Position numbers and translations under genes: made by a program
Part shown: in pieces, positions 8,240 through 19,396 of the stretch
How the letters are laid out: each line of letters starts with the position of its first letter
Numbering within the stretch: the first letter of the stretch is position 1
NCBI RefSeq assembly: GCF_019204005.1
Contig: NZ_JAGSPA010000002.1
Location: forward strand, 620,001 to 684,000
Reading direction: 5' to 3'
DNA: 64,000 nucleotides
Source of the DNA: Pacificimonas pallii
Lineage (GTDB): Bacteria; Pseudomonadota; Alphaproteobacteria; Sphingomonadales; Sphingomonadaceae
The notes under the pieces: model-generated
The model's database searches: none
Told to the model about the DNA's origin: nothing
Seen by the model: the letters and a program-made list of their open reading frames with translations, nothing else

Positions 8240-10216
8240 CTAGCCATCGAGGGCGCGCCTCACCGCGCGCGCAAGGGCATCCACCTGATAGGGCTTCCGC
8301 AGCAGCTCCGCCGGTGGGTTCAGCCGCGCGGCATCGACACCCGCGGCCTGGGTATAGCCGCTCGTGTAAAGCAGCTTCAGTTCCGGTATTTTCGCAAGCG
8401 CCGTGCGGGCAAGCTCCTCGCCAGACAGGTCCGGCATCACGATATCGGTGAACAACAACGCGGCGACCGGCTGCTCTTCCAGTGCGGTTAACGCTTCGCT
8501 GGCCGACGATGCGTGCCGCACGACGTAGCCAAGGTCTCGCAGGACATCGACCGTCAACGCGCGCAGCTGCGCCTCATCCTCGACGACGAGGATCGTTTCG
8601 CTTTCACGCGCTTCAGGCAGTTCCTGCTCCATATCCGGTTGGGCATATCCGGCGTCCGCGCCGGTAACGGCCTTGCCCTCGGGCAGGAGGAGATCGATGC
8701 GCGACCCCTCGCCGGGCTTGGAGAAAATCTCGATCGATCCGCCCGACTGCAACACGAAGCCCTGCACCTGACTAAGCCCCAGGCCGGTTCCCTTCCCCAC
8801 CGGCTTTGTGGTGAAGAACGGTTCATATACCTTGGCAAGAACATCGGGGGGCATACCTTCACCGGTATCCGCAACCGATATCTTGGCGTAAGTTCCGGCC
8901 TGAAGTGATTGACCAAAGGAAATCTTTTCACGTTCGAGCACATATTTCTCGGTCGAAACCGTCAGCACGCCGCCCTTTGGCATCGCATCGCGCGCATTGG
9001 CGGCAAGATTGATCAGTACATTCTCAAGTTCGGCGGCATCCGCGAATACGTGCGGCGTATCCTCATGCAGGTCTATCTCGATATGCACCGTCTCGGTCAG
9101 CGTCCTGGTGAGGAATTCCTCCATTCCGAGCACCAGTGCGTTCGGATCGATCGCTTCCGGTTTCAGGCTTTGCTGCCTTGAAAACGCGAGCAGCCTTGCT
9201 GTCAGCGTCGCGGCCCTGTCGGCGCCTTCATGGGCGTTGTCGATCAGTTTGTGCAGCTTCGGCTGGTCCTTTGTGCGGCGGCGCAGCAGGTCGAGGCTGC
9301 CAATGACGACGGCCAGCATATTGTTGAAATCATGCGCAATGCCCCCCGTCAGCTGTCCGACCGCCTCCATACGCTGCGCCTGCCGCAGGCGATTTTCCGC
9401 ACTTTCGCGTGACTGCGCCTCCGCAATCAGACGCTCATTCGCGTCAACCAGCTCCCGCGTGCGCGCGACGACGGCCTCCTCCAACGCCTCATTTTCTTCC
9501 TCCACCACCAATTCGCGGCGCAGTGCGCGTCTGGCGCGGATCAGAAGCGCGGCGACACCGATCAGCGCCAGGAAGGCGACAATCAACAGGGCAAGGCCAA
9601 GTTTCGCCAGTTCCGCGATCGAACTTGCAAGCTCCCGCTCTGATTTCTGGACTGCCGTGCCCCGCTCGGCGAGCTGAAGCTGCTCCTCTTCGCGAAGCTC
9701 CGTCATAATGTCGCGAATGTCGATCATCAGGCGGCGGCCATAGCCCGAGGCGATTTCCCGTTCCGCCCGCGATTGCTGTCCCGCCTCGATCATTTTCACG
9801 ACTTCGGCCATCTCCTGCACCTTCAGGTCGGAGATACGGCGCAGGACCATGACCCGCGCAGCCTGTGTCTCGCTCTTCGCCGCCAGATCATCCAACTCAG
9901 CCAGACGCGGCGCCACAAGGGAAACATTGTCGCGATAAGGTTCAAGAAATTCCGGATTTTGCGTAAGCGCATAGCCGCGCTGTCCGCGTTCCGCGTCCTG
10001 TAGGGCGTTATAGACACCCTCCGCCGCCATAATCGTCTGATAGCTTTCCGCATATAGGTCGGCGGCACGCATGCGCGCACTGTCGTCACCGATCGTTTGG
10101 CGGTATCCTGCAGCCGCCAGAAGGGCGATACCGACAAGGGCGGCAGCCAGTATCCCCAGGACAAGGGCCCAGACCCAGAGCCGCTCAGTACCCCGTCGTT
10201 CACGCTCACCTGCCAT
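8240..10216 (-). CDS. CHASE3 hybrid sensor histidine kinase with C-terminal receiver
   Basis: The 658-residue inner-membrane kinase begins with a helix (about 13-36) and a periplasmic CHASE3-like sensor region (about 40-200, with the motif [17 protein letters not shown]). A second membrane helix (about 205-227) and a coiled-coil linker follow. The HisKA domain has the phospho-accepting His295 in GGIAHDFNN, then come an HATPase domain with ATP-lid motifs (NAARD-like, DTGEGMP, GTGLGLS) and a receiver domain (about 540-658, acceptor Asp591 in FTDIVMPD). No response regulator lies beside it, so its output partner is unknown. The upstream region shared with ilvB holds a CtrA-like box, suggesting cell-cycle control. 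Confidence 0.9.
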   Translation of the reverse strand: MAGERERRGTERLWVWALVLGILAAALVGIALLAAAGYRQTIGDDSARMRAADLYAESYQTIMAAEGVYNALQDAERGQRGYALTQNPEFLEPYRDNVSLVAPRLAELDDLAAKSETQAARVMVLRRISDLKVQEMAEVVKMIEAGQQSRAEREIASGYGRRLMIDIRDIMTELREEEQLQLAERGTAVQKSERELASSIAELAKLGLALLIVAFLALIGVAALLIRARRALRRELVVEEENEALEEAVVARTRELVDANERLIAEAQSRESAENRLRQAQRMEAVGQLTGGIAHDFNNMLAVVIGSLDLLRRRTKDQPKLHKLIDNAHEGADRAATLTARLLAFSRQQSLKPEAIDPNALVLGMEEFLTRTLTETVHIEIDLHEDTPHVFADAAELENVLINLAANARDAMPKGGVLTVSTEKYVLEREKISFGQSLQAGTYAKISVADTGEGMPPDVLAKVYEPFFTTKPVGKGTGLGLSQVQGFVLQSGGSIEIFSKPGEGSRIDLLLPEGKAVTGADAGYAQPDMEQELPEARESETILVVEDEAQLRALTVDVLRDLGYVVRHASSASEALTALEEQPVAALLFTDIVMPDLSGEELARTALAKIPELKLLYTSGYTQAAGVDAARLNPPAELLRKPYQVDALARAVRRALDG

Positions 10217-10299
10217 ACATAGTGATTATCAGGTGACGCGTAAGACGCAAAGGTGGACTTCAAGACGTTTTATATCAATATTATTCTTATATTCGCAAT

Positions 10300-10314
10300 T
10301 TAATAATAAATTAA
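10300..10314. promoter_or_regulatory. CtrA-like binding site TTAA-N7-TTAA
   Basis: The sequence TTAATAATAAATTAA matches exactly the CtrA consensus TTAA-N7-TTAA and sits in an unusually AT-rich 159-nt gap between the divergent hybrid kinase (start 10216) and ilvB (start 10376). It also contains the inverted repeat TTTAAT-AATAA-ATTAAA. CtrA is the master cell-cycle or motility regulator downstream of CckA in alphaproteobacteria. Which side it serves cannot be told. The AT-richness of the region raises the odds of a chance match. Confidence 0.45.
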
Positions 10315-10375
10315 ACGGTTGTAACGCAATGCAATGCTCGGTATCAGCGGTTTCGCATTGTAAGGACCCTCTCCC

Positions 10376-12126
10376 ATGTCAGAGCCCCGCGCTTCGGGTG
10401 CGCACAATCTGGTTCGCGCCCTCATCGACCTTGGTGTCGACACCGTCTTTGGTTACCCGGGCGGTGCGGTGCTGCCGATTTACGATATTCTTCATGAACA
10501 TAAGCAAATCCGGCATATTCTCGTGCGGCATGAGCAGGCGGCGCTGCACGCGGCGGAGGGTTACGCGAGAGCCACCGGAAAATGCGGCGTCGCGCTGGTG
10601 ACATCCGGTCCCGGCGCGACGAATACAGTGACGGGACTCACCGATGCGATGATGGATTCGATCCCCGTCGTTGTCATTACGGGTCAGGTCGCGACTCACC
10701 TGATCGGCACCGACGCGTTTCAGGAATGTGATACCGTCGGCATCACGCGGCACTGTTCGAAATATAATTATCTGGTGAAGACGCCCGAACGCCTTGGCGA
10801 TGTGGTTCACGAGGCTTTTCGCATCGCCACGACCGGACGTCCGGGACCCGTGGTTATCGACCTTCCGAAGGACGTGCAGGTTGCAGAGGCCCCTTACCGC
10901 GCCAATGAGACCCGCCATGCCGGCTACGACCCGCAGATCAAGGGCGATATCGACCTCATTCGCCAGGCAGTGGAATTATTGGCCAAGGCGGAACGCCCGA
11001 TCATCTATTCGGGCGGCGGCGTCATCAATTCCGGCAGGGGCGCCAGCCAATTGCTGCGCGACCTGCAGCGTGTTACGGGTGCCCCTGTGACCTCGACCCT
11101 GATGGGCCTGGGTGCGTTTCCGTCCGAACATAAGGACTGGCTCGGCATGCTCGGCATGCATGGCACCTACGAGGCCAATATGGCCATGAACCAGTGTGAC
11201 GTCATGCTGTGCGTCGGCGCACGCTTCGACGACCGCGTGACGGGGCTGGTCGAGGCGTTCTCGCCCACCTCCACGAAGATTCACATCGATATAGACAGAT
11301 CCAGCATCAACAAGAACATCCGCGTGGATCTTGGCATTATAGGTGATGTCGGTCACGTGCTTGAGGATATGCTGAAGATCTGGCGTGCCGCCGGACATAA
11401 GGCGCCGGATCAGGAAGAATGGCAGCGTCGTATCAAGGGCTGGCGCGCGACGGGGTGCCTGGAATACGGCCAGCCCGAAAGCGGCGGTATCATGCCCCAG
11501 CACGCCGTCTCGCGGCTGCATGCGCTTACGGCAAGGCGGCAGCCGATCATCACCACCGAAGTCGGTCAGCATCAGATGTGGGCCGCGCAATATATCGGTT
11601 TCGAGGCACCGAACAAATGGCTGACCTCTGGCGGTCTCGGGACCATGGGATACGGGCTGCCCGCCGCGATCGGTGCGCAGCTCGGCATGCCCAAAGCGCT
11701 CGTTATCGACGTTGCCGGCGAAGCGTCCATCCAGATGAACATTCAGGAACTGGCGACCTGCACACAATACCGTCTGCCCGTGAAAGTGTTCGTCCTGAAC
11801 AACGAATATATGGGCATGGTTCGCCAATGGCAGGAAATCACATATGAAAGCCGATATTCAAACAGTTATTCCGACAGTCTGCCAGACTTTGTGAAGCTGG
11901 CCGAGGCATATGGCTGGAAAGGCATTCGTATTGAGGATGTATCCGAACTCGATGCCGGTATCGAGGAGATGCTCGCGCATGATGGCCCTGTGTTTGTCGA
12001 CTGCCTCGTCGAAAAGCTTGAAAACTGTTTCCCAATGATCCCTTCGGGTGCGGCGCATACCGAGATGATCTTCTCAACGGACGAAATGCTCGGCACGGTT
12101 GAAAAGGGTGCGGAGGCGCTGGTCTG

Positions 12127-12127
<1 letters not shown>
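10376..12127 (+). CDS. ilvB: Acetolactate synthase large subunit
   Basis: This ThDP- and FAD-dependent enzyme makes acetolactate or acetohydroxybutyrate, the first common step of valine, leucine and isoleucine synthesis. The 583-residue protein has the three ThDP-enzyme domains. The N-terminal catalytic glutamate lies in [18 protein letters not shown], a central FAD-type domain follows, and the C-terminal ThDP/Mg site has [10 protein letters not shown]...[12 protein letters not shown]. The usual GD(G/A) of that motif is GEA here. AAGGA stands 9 nt before the ATG. The next gene, ilvN, begins at the last base of its stop codon. Confidence 0.97.
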
Positions 12128-13723
<1,596 letters not shown>

Positions 13724-13735
13724 GGCTGTTGTCGT

Positions 13736-13774
13736 GGCCGTTATCGATCCGGTCAATCCGGCTCGATAACGGCC
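13736..13774. terminator. Hairpin terminator between ilvC and the L,D-transpeptidase
   Basis: A 17-bp stem with one mismatch (GGCCGTTATCGA... paired with ...TCGATAACGGCC) and a 5-nt loop lies 13 nt after the ilvC stop and 13 nt after the convergent transpeptidase stop. Its position between convergent genes suggests it ends transcription from both sides. T-runs are weak. Confidence 0.7.
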
Positions 13775-13786
13775 ATTTCCCATGTC

Positions 13787-14815
13787 CTAATTTACGAACG
13801 ACACCTGCGTTCCGGCAGATACGGCGTCAGCAAGCTTTCGCGCGTCCCAATTCGTCAGCCGGACACAGCCATGGCTGGCGGTTTTGCCGATGGTCGAAGG
13901 GTTCGGCGTCCCGTGAATGCCGTAGGTATCCTTGGTCAGGTCTATCCATACGCCGCCGACGGGATTGTTCGGACCGGCAGCCAAGGTGAGATTCTGATCC
14001 GGCCCCCAATTCGGGTTTGCCTCTGGGTCGAAATAGTATTTCGCCTCTGGCGCGACCGCACGTACCTCCATCTTGCCATCTGGCGACGGCATGTCGGAAG
14101 ACCCCACTGTCGCTGGAAAAGCAGTGATGAGCTTGCCGTCCGCATCATAAACACGCAGCCTGTTTTCCGAACGGGAAATCTCAAGCAGGGCGATCTCGCC
14201 GGTCAAGGGCGCGGTGCTCTTTCGAACGACCGTTATTGTTTCCCCCGCCTTGGAAAAATCAGCGTCGGGGTTCAGTTTTTTAAGAAGGTCGATGTCCATG
14301 TGATACCGCTCGGCGAACATCTCTTCAGCGCTCTCATAGCCAAGATGATCAAGCTCGGCCTGCGCCTCCATACCATCCGGTATCGAGCTGAAAGATTGCG
14401 ACGCGTCTTCGGTACTGACCTGGATTTCCTGAAGAAGGGGTGCCTGATCGGCAGACCTCAGGGCATTCAGCAGCGCCTGATCGGTGGTCCCATCGACCGT
14501 CATGCCATTGGCTTTTTGCCAGTCGCGGACCGCGGCCTTGGTGTTTCCGCCACCAAAGCCGTCGATGACACCCGGAGAAAAGCCGGCCCTGCCGAGCAGG
14601 ATCTGCACCGACAGGTCCTGCGCGCTGACGCCTGCCGCCTTGGCCTTCTGGGAAAAATCGTCCTGAGAGACGGTATCAGCGCTTTCGGTATCTGCTGCGG
14701 AACCGGACGTAGAACCGGACTTGGCGCGGGACGTGTCCTGCGCTTCCTGCGCTGACACGGGAACAGCTGCACATATGCCCGCCGCTGCAATAAGGGTGAT
14801 AAAGGCACGTGCCAT
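13787..14815 (-). CDS. L,D-transpeptidase (YkuD) with peptidoglycan-binding domain
   Basis: The 342-residue exported enzyme should form 3-3 peptidoglycan cross-links or attach proteins to the wall. It has a signal peptide (to about residue 22, cleaved near VSAQE) and a peptidoglycan-binding domain (about 65-115, with FSPGVIDGFGGGNT). A LysM-like segment (YHMDIDLLKKLNPDADF, about 170-205) precedes the C-terminal YkuD domain with the active-site motif SHGCVRL (Cys317) and the HGTPNPSTIG histidine. It is divergent from a glycosyltransferase cluster. A perfect GTTC-N7-GTTC SOS box lies only 12 nt upstream of its start and overlaps a TATAAC -10-like element, so LexA control is likely. Confidence 0.92.
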   Translation of the reverse strand: MARAFITLIAAAGICAAVPVSAQEAQDTSRAKSGSTSGSAADTESADTVSQDDFSQKAKAAGVSAQDLSVQILLGRAGFSPGVIDGFGGGNTKAAVRDWQKANGMTVDGTTDQALLNALRSADQAPLLQEIQVSTEDASQSFSSIPDGMEAQAELDHLGYESAEEMFAERYHMDIDLLKKLNPDADFSKAGETITVVRKSTAPLTGEIALLEISRSENRLRVYDADGKLITAFPATVGSSDMPSPDGKMEVRAVAPEAKYYFDPEANPNWGPDQNLTLAAGPNNPVGGVWIDLTKDTYGIHGTPNPSTIGKTASHGCVRLTNWDARKLADAVSAGTQVSFVN

Positions 14816-14826
14816 GGGACAATCCA

Positions 14827-14841
14827 GTTCGTTATATGTTC
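14827..14841. promoter_or_regulatory. Perfect LexA (SOS) box GTTC-N7-GTTC
   Basis: The plus strand reads GTTCGTTATATGTTC, an exact match to the alphaproteobacterial LexA consensus. On the minus strand it contains TATAAC, a good -10 hexamer, as does the recA box (TATAAG). It stands 12 nt before the L,D-transpeptidase start and 73 nt before the glycosyltransferase start, so one or both divergent units could be damage-induced. Confidence 0.65.
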
Positions 14842-14914
14842 GCAGGGGGTCTACGCGTCACTGCGATTTACGTTCCTCTTGAGCGGGATGGGCTCGCCCC
14901 CTAGGCGTGGCTTT

Positions 14915-15955
14915 ATGCGCATCGTCACAGCGATTTACGGACAAGGCCGTGGCGGTTCGGAACGGGCCGCGATGCGTCTTGTCAGAGGCTGGCGCGCTGC
15001 TGGTCACGATGTGGACTGTATCGGTGAGCGGGGCGATGGAAAGGCGCGCCCTTACGCGCTGGCGGCAAGGATCGCGCGCGCCTGTGGTGCAGCCCCGACC
15101 GATGTGCTGTTCGCGCCGGGTCAAACATATGCTGTCCCATTTGCATTGAGCCGCGTGCGCACCGGCAACGCGCCGCCGCTCGTCACCAAGATCAGCAATA
15201 TGCCCGAAGCGGGCCTGCGCGGGGCCGCAGGGCGATTTTGGCTGGGACAGCAACGCCGCTGGACAAATGTCTTCGTCGCGCCTGATGAAATGAGCCGAAA
15301 TGCACTGGCACGGGCAATGCCCGCATTGGCGCCGCGTCTCATCGCCATCGCAAATCCTGCCGCGGACGAGCCGCACCTGCGCGCACTTCGAAAGATTCGC
15401 GGGCCTGATGCCGATGGTTTGAACCTGCTGGCCATAGGCAGGCTGGTTCGACAAAAAAATTTCGCGCTGCTGATAAGGGCGTTCGCGCAGATCATGCAGC
15501 CCGGCGATCGACTCACGATCCTTGGCGACGGACCTGAAAAAGCCCGTTTGTCGGCCCTGGCGCGGCGACTTTCCGTGGACATTGACCTACCCGGTCACCA
15601 GATCGACGTTACCCCATGGATCGCGCGCGCGACCGCCTTTGCAAGTTCGAGCGAATTCGAAGGACTACCTGCGGTTCTTGTTGAGGCGATGGCCGCGGGA
15701 CTGCCCATTGCGGCAACCGATAGCAGTCCTGCCATTGGTACCTTATTGCGAAACGGTGAACTTGGTATTCTCGTGTCGGATGGCAGCGTGCCTGCTTTTG
15801 CATCGGCGCTGACGCGCTTGCGCGATTTCACGCCGAACCAGGAAAAAATGTACGACGCGGCGTGCACCTTTACAGGTGAACGGGCCGCCCCGGCCTATCT
15901 CGCCCTGTTCGAAAGCCTTGCGAATTCGGCGGGACACGCCAATGCGAACCGATGA
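14915..15955 (+). CDS. Glycosyltransferase family 4 protein
   Basis: I place the start at the ATG at 14915, where the N-terminus becomes MRIVTAIYGQGRGGSERAA, the normal opening of a GT4 enzyme with its glycine-rich donor loop. An in-frame TTG 36 nt upstream adds an unlikely segment. The 346-residue protein has IGRLVRQKNFALLIRAF, then LGDGPEK, and the E-x7-E region SSEFEGLPAVLVEAMAAG. It is the first gene of a three-gene set; the membrane protein gene overlaps its stop by 4 nt. The glycan it builds is unknown. The neighbouring L,D-transpeptidase and SOS box hint at envelope work. Confidence 0.82.
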   Translation: MRIVTAIYGQGRGGSERAAMRLVRGWRAAGHDVDCIGERGDGKARPYALAARIARACGAAPTDVLFAPGQTYAVPFALSRVRTGNAPPLVTKISNMPEAGLRGAAGRFWLGQQRRWTNVFVAPDEMSRNALARAMPALAPRLIAIANPAADEPHLRALRKIRGPDADGLNLLAIGRLVRQKNFALLIRAFAQIMQPGDRLTILGDGPEKARLSALARRLSVDIDLPGHQIDVTPWIARATAFASSSEFEGLPAVLVEAMAAGLPIAATDSSPAIGTLLRNGELGILVSDGSVPAFASALTRLRDFTPNQEKMYDAACTFTGERAAPAYLALFESLANSAGHANANR

Positions 15956-16860
15956 CGTCCCCGGTCACGACTTTCGCACCTGCTGACGCGGCTGCACTCA
16001 CCTCAAAGGCGAGGGGGTGGCAGCGCTGGCTTGCGCTCGCCTTCTCGGCGATATTGCTGCTTGTCATCCTGTTCGAACTTCGCGAGGGCGAGCTGGACGA
16101 TCTGGTGGCGGCATTGCCAAATGCGGTGCCCTTCTACGCCGCTTTTGCGGTCAGCTATCTTGCCCTCCCCATGTTCGACTGGCTGATCTACCGCCGTCTT
16201 TGGGGCCTGCCGCTTGCCAGTCTGACACCGCTTATCAAGAAGCGCGTCGCGAACGATGTCATGTTCGGATATTCAGGCGAGGCCTATTTCTATCTGTGGC
16301 TGCGCGAACGGCCCGGTCTTGCTGAAGCGCCGCTGCGCACGATCAAGGATGTCTCCATCCTCTCCGCCCTGGCCGGCAATGCGATGACGCTACTGCTCCT
16401 GATCTGGGCCTGGCCAATGCTGACGGACCTGACCCTGACCATGGACCCGCGGCTGCTGCTCGGTTCCGGTGCCGTGGTGATCGCGATCAGCTTCGCGATC
16501 CTGCTGTTCGGCAAGAAGATATTCTACCTGAGCATGCCGGACCTCCGCGCCAGCTTCGGCCTGCACATGGTTCGCAGCGCGACATCGACATTCTTTCTGG
16601 CCATGGCATGGTATTTTGCCCTGCCGGATGTCGGTATCGGCTATTGGGTCATGTTCGCGGCGCTCAGAATGGTGATAAACCGCCTGCCGCTCATCCCGTC
16701 AAAGGACCTTCTTTTCGCCGCCGCCGCCATGGTATTGACCGATCAGGGCAGTGCCATGGGCGCCGTCGTCGCGATGAGCGCGGGACTGTTTCTCGCCGCC
16801 AATCTGCTCGTTGGCATCCTGTTGACGGGCACCGATTTCATCGGCCGCCGCCGCCGCTAG
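15952..16860 (+). CDS. Multispanning membrane protein, possible flippase-like (LPG-synthase TM type)
   Basis: The 302-residue product has about seven to eight hydrophobic segments, the first near residues 27-43 (LALAFSAILLLVILFEL). A cytoplasmic-looking stretch LIKKRVANDVMFGYSGEAYF lies around 100-120. The sequence RMVINRLPLIPSKDLLF near residue 240 faintly resembles the conserved region of lysylphosphatidylglycerol-synthase type membrane proteins (UPF0104). I do not recognise the family with certainty. It sits between two glycosyltransferases, overlaps the first by ATGA and precedes the second by about 20 nt. A role in membrane handling of a glycolipid is therefore reasonable, but it is inferred from context. 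Confidence 0.6.
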   Translation: MTSPVTTFAPADAAALTSKARGWQRWLALAFSAILLLVILFELREGELDDLVAALPNAVPFYAAFAVSYLALPMFDWLIYRRLWGLPLASLTPLIKKRVANDVMFGYSGEAYFYLWLRERPGLAEAPLRTIKDVSILSALAGNAMTLLLLIWAWPMLTDLTLTMDPRLLLGSGAVVIAISFAILLFGKKIFYLSMPDLRASFGLHMVRSATSTFFLAMAWYFALPDVGIGYWVMFAALRMVINRLPLIPSKDLLFAAAAMVLTDQGSAMGAVVAMSAGLFLAANLLVGILLTGTDFIGRRRR

Positions 16861-16881
16861 GGCCGGGCCGCGACATCCGAC

Positions 16882-18030
16882 ATGCGCATCGCCGATATAT
16901 GCGAATTCTATTCCCCCGAAGGCGGCGGCGTGAAAACCTATGTCCACGCGCGCTGGAAGGCAGCTGCCGCGCGAGGACACCAGATCTCCATCATCGCCCC
17001 GTCCGCACATGACAGGGTGACGAAGGTGGAAGGCGGGGCACTCGTCGAGGTCAAGGCCCCCCGGCACCCCATAGATCCCCGCTACCATATCTTCTGGGGC
17101 ACAGCGCGCGTGCACGCCGCGCTCGGCCGCATCTCCCCCGACCTGATCGAGGCCAGCTCACCGTGGCGCGGGGGCTGGCTGGCGGCATCCTATCCCGGTG
17201 ATATCCCAAAGACCCTGTTCATGCACGAAGAACCCGTCATGAAATGGGCATATGGTCTGTTCGACCGCTGGGCGTCCCGTCAAACCATCGACACACGCCT
17301 GACACCCTGGTTCTGGCGCCACCTGAAGCGGTTATATGCCCAGTTCGATCATCTCGTCTGCGCAGCGCCCAGCGTCGCCAAACGACTGAACGCCGCTGGC
17401 ATATCGAACACCCTCACAATTCCGATGGGCGTTGAAGACGGAGTGTTTTCAGCCCGTCATCGCGACACCGAATTGCGGGGCGGGCTTCTGGAGCGGATGG
17501 GCCTGCCAGAGACTGCGCTTCTTCTTATCGGCATTGGCAGGCTTACGGGAGAGAAACGCTGGCCCGTGATCATGGATGCGGTAAATATCGCCGCGCGCGA
17601 TGTACCACTGGGTCTTGTCATCCTTGGCGGCGGCCATGCGCATGACACGGTGCGCAGTGAAGTGGAGCGCAATCGCCACATGACGTTGCAGCCACCCATT
17701 CCCGGACGCCGCGAATATGCGCGGTTCATCGCCAGCGCGGATGTTTTCATTCATGCCAGCAATGCGGAAACCTTTGGCCTCGCGGCGGCCGAAGCGCGCG
17801 CCAGCGGCCTGCGGATGATCCTGCCTGATGAGGGCGCGGTCGCCGATCTTGCGGAAGCGCATGTCGATCTGACGTACCGAGCGAAGGACAGCGCCGAAGC
17901 CGCTGTCAAAATCCTGCAGGAACATGCCCGCTTCACGCGGGAAGGCGCCGGGCGGCCGCCTTGTGCTGTGCGCACATTGGATCAACACTTTACAGATATT
18001 TTTGCTGAATATAAGAAGCTTAGGCTTTGA
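16882..18030 (+). CDS. Glycosyltransferase family 4 protein
   Basis: The 382-residue protein opens with MRIADICEFYSPEGGGVKTY, where the GGG loop is typical of GT4 nucleotide-sugar enzymes. It has IGIGRLTGEKRWPVIMDAV in the donor-binding half and the E-x7-E motif in SNAETFGLAAAEARASG. It is likely a retaining sugar transferase working at the cytoplasmic face with the preceding two genes. Its 3' end overlaps the convergent SPOR/TPR lipoprotein gene by 11 nt, leaving no room for a separate terminator. Confidence 0.85.
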   Translation: MRIADICEFYSPEGGGVKTYVHARWKAAAARGHQISIIAPSAHDRVTKVEGGALVEVKAPRHPIDPRYHIFWGTARVHAALGRISPDLIEASSPWRGGWLAASYPGDIPKTLFMHEEPVMKWAYGLFDRWASRQTIDTRLTPWFWRHLKRLYAQFDHLVCAAPSVAKRLNAAGISNTLTIPMGVEDGVFSARHRDTELRGGLLERMGLPETALLLIGIGRLTGEKRWPVIMDAVNIAARDVPLGLVILGGGHAHDTVRSEVERNRHMTLQPPIPGRREYARFIASADVFIHASNAETFGLAAAEARASGLRMILPDEGAVADLAEAHVDLTYRAKDSAEAAVKILQEHARFTREGAGRPPCAVRTLDQHFTDIFAEYKKLRL

Positions 18031-19366
18031 AATTCCCTTCCCGCACAAAGCAGGAGCCGCCTTTGCTCTTTAGTGCTGCGCAAAGCAGCTTCGCGTCTCC
18101 GGCGGTCTCGAAGCGGCCTACGGACAACCGGTAATAGTCGCGGCCATCGATATTGGTGCGTGATTTGACCGGGCGATACCGGGCCAGGAATCCGTTCCGG
18201 GTTTTCAGGACCTGCCAATTGTCCTCGACCCATTCCAGCCGGTCGTACGCCCCCAGTTGGACCAGCCAGCTTCCGTCGCCGGATTCAGGCAGCGTCGGCG
18301 TATCATCGACCATGGCGGTCGGCGAAATGGCGGTAGCGGTTTCCTCCTCCTGAGGCGCTTCTGGATCGCTTGCCAGCTCGGCTTTATCGATTGGCGCGCG
18401 CGGTGCGACTTTCAGCGGAGCGGCCGCATTGATCACGTCCGGGCGCGGTTCCATAGGGACCGATGTGCGCACGACAGAGGCCGGCGCAGCGGTGGCGACG
18501 GTTCTGATTTTTGTTTCCGAAGCGGGGCCGACCGCGTCATCAGTCGCGGCCAGCTGAACCGTCATATCGTCGGCGGGAGGCGACCAGGCCAATTGTACCG
18601 GACGTCCAATGTCCATCGCGGCGGGCGTGATTTTCATGAGCCCGGCAGTGCGCCATGCGGTGTCATCACTGACCGCGAGGGCAGCCCACTCGCCCACGCG
18701 TGCATCGACTTCGGTTGGCGAAAGATCCATGGCGGCGGTTACCCGCGCCGCATTCCATTCCCCTGACAATGCCTGCGCGAGAGCGAGATTCTGTCGCTCG
18801 CGCGCATTCGATGTGCCGGACTGAACTGCCGCCTTCAGCATCGCGGTGCCCTTGGTCATGTCGCCCAGCAGAACATAGGCAAGCCCAACATCGCCCTGCC
18901 GCCCGGGATCGTCTTCCAGGTCTTTCAAGAGCGCGCGCGCGCGATATTCGTTACCATTGGCCAGCGCGGTAAGGGCAGCGCCAAATTTGTACGTTTGCGC
19001 GGATGGGTTCATCGCCAGCAGGTCAGCATAAGCCTGCGCGGCGGACTGGAACCGCCCGGCCGCGAAATAACTTGTGGCCAGCGTCCGGCGCGCGCCCTCA
19101 TCATTGGTATCGAGCGCGATGGCCTGTTCCGCGAGTTGAATTGCCGACGCAAGATGACCTGCCAGCCGCGCCGCTTCAGCTTCAGCCGCGAATCGATCGT
19201 TCATCTTCGCGGCTCGTGATGACGCCTGCTCTATCAGTGCCCGTGTATGCACGGCATTGTTTAGCGTTACGACCGGACTTGCCTGACCGGTCGCGCAGGC
19301 TGTGACAAGAAGGCCGCCGGTGGCAATGATAGTCCTGTGCGCGAGCTTAGCCCCGATGCTGAACAT
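18020..19366 (-). CDS. TPR and SPOR domain lipoprotein
   Basis: The 448-residue product begins with a signal peptide ending in the lipobox VTAC (Cys24), so it should be membrane-anchored facing the periplasm. TPR-like repeats follow (about 55-240, for example AEQAIALDTNDEGARRTLATSYFAAGRF), then an Ala/Pro-rich linker and a C-terminal SPOR domain (about 362-445, SWLVQLGAYDRLEWVEDNW through YYRLSVGRFETAGDA). SPOR domains bind denuded glycan strands at division sites. It follows the ParA/RHH pair in the same direction by about 30 nt, and a second SPOR protein lies on the other side of that pair. Confidence 0.8.
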   Translation of the reverse strand: MFSIGAKLAHRTIIATGGLLVTACATGQASPVVTLNNAVHTRALIEQASSRAAKMNDRFAAEAEAARLAGHLASAIQLAEQAIALDTNDEGARRTLATSYFAAGRFQSAAQAYADLLAMNPSAQTYKFGAALTALANGNEYRARALLKDLEDDPGRQGDVGLAYVLLGDMTKGTAMLKAAVQSGTSNARERQNLALAQALSGEWNAARVTAAMDLSPTEVDARVGEWAALAVSDDTAWRTAGLMKITPAAMDIGRPVQLAWSPPADDMTVQLAATDDAVGPASETKIRTVATAAPASVVRTSVPMEPRPDVINAAAPLKVAPRAPIDKAELASDPEAPQEEETATAISPTAMVDDTPTLPESGDGSWLVQLGAYDRLEWVEDNWQVLKTRNGFLARYRPVKSRTNIDGRDYYRLSVGRFETAGDAKLLCAALKSKGGSCFVREGNFKA

Positions 19367-19396
19367 GATTTGCTCCTTTAAACTGGCGCGCGAACA

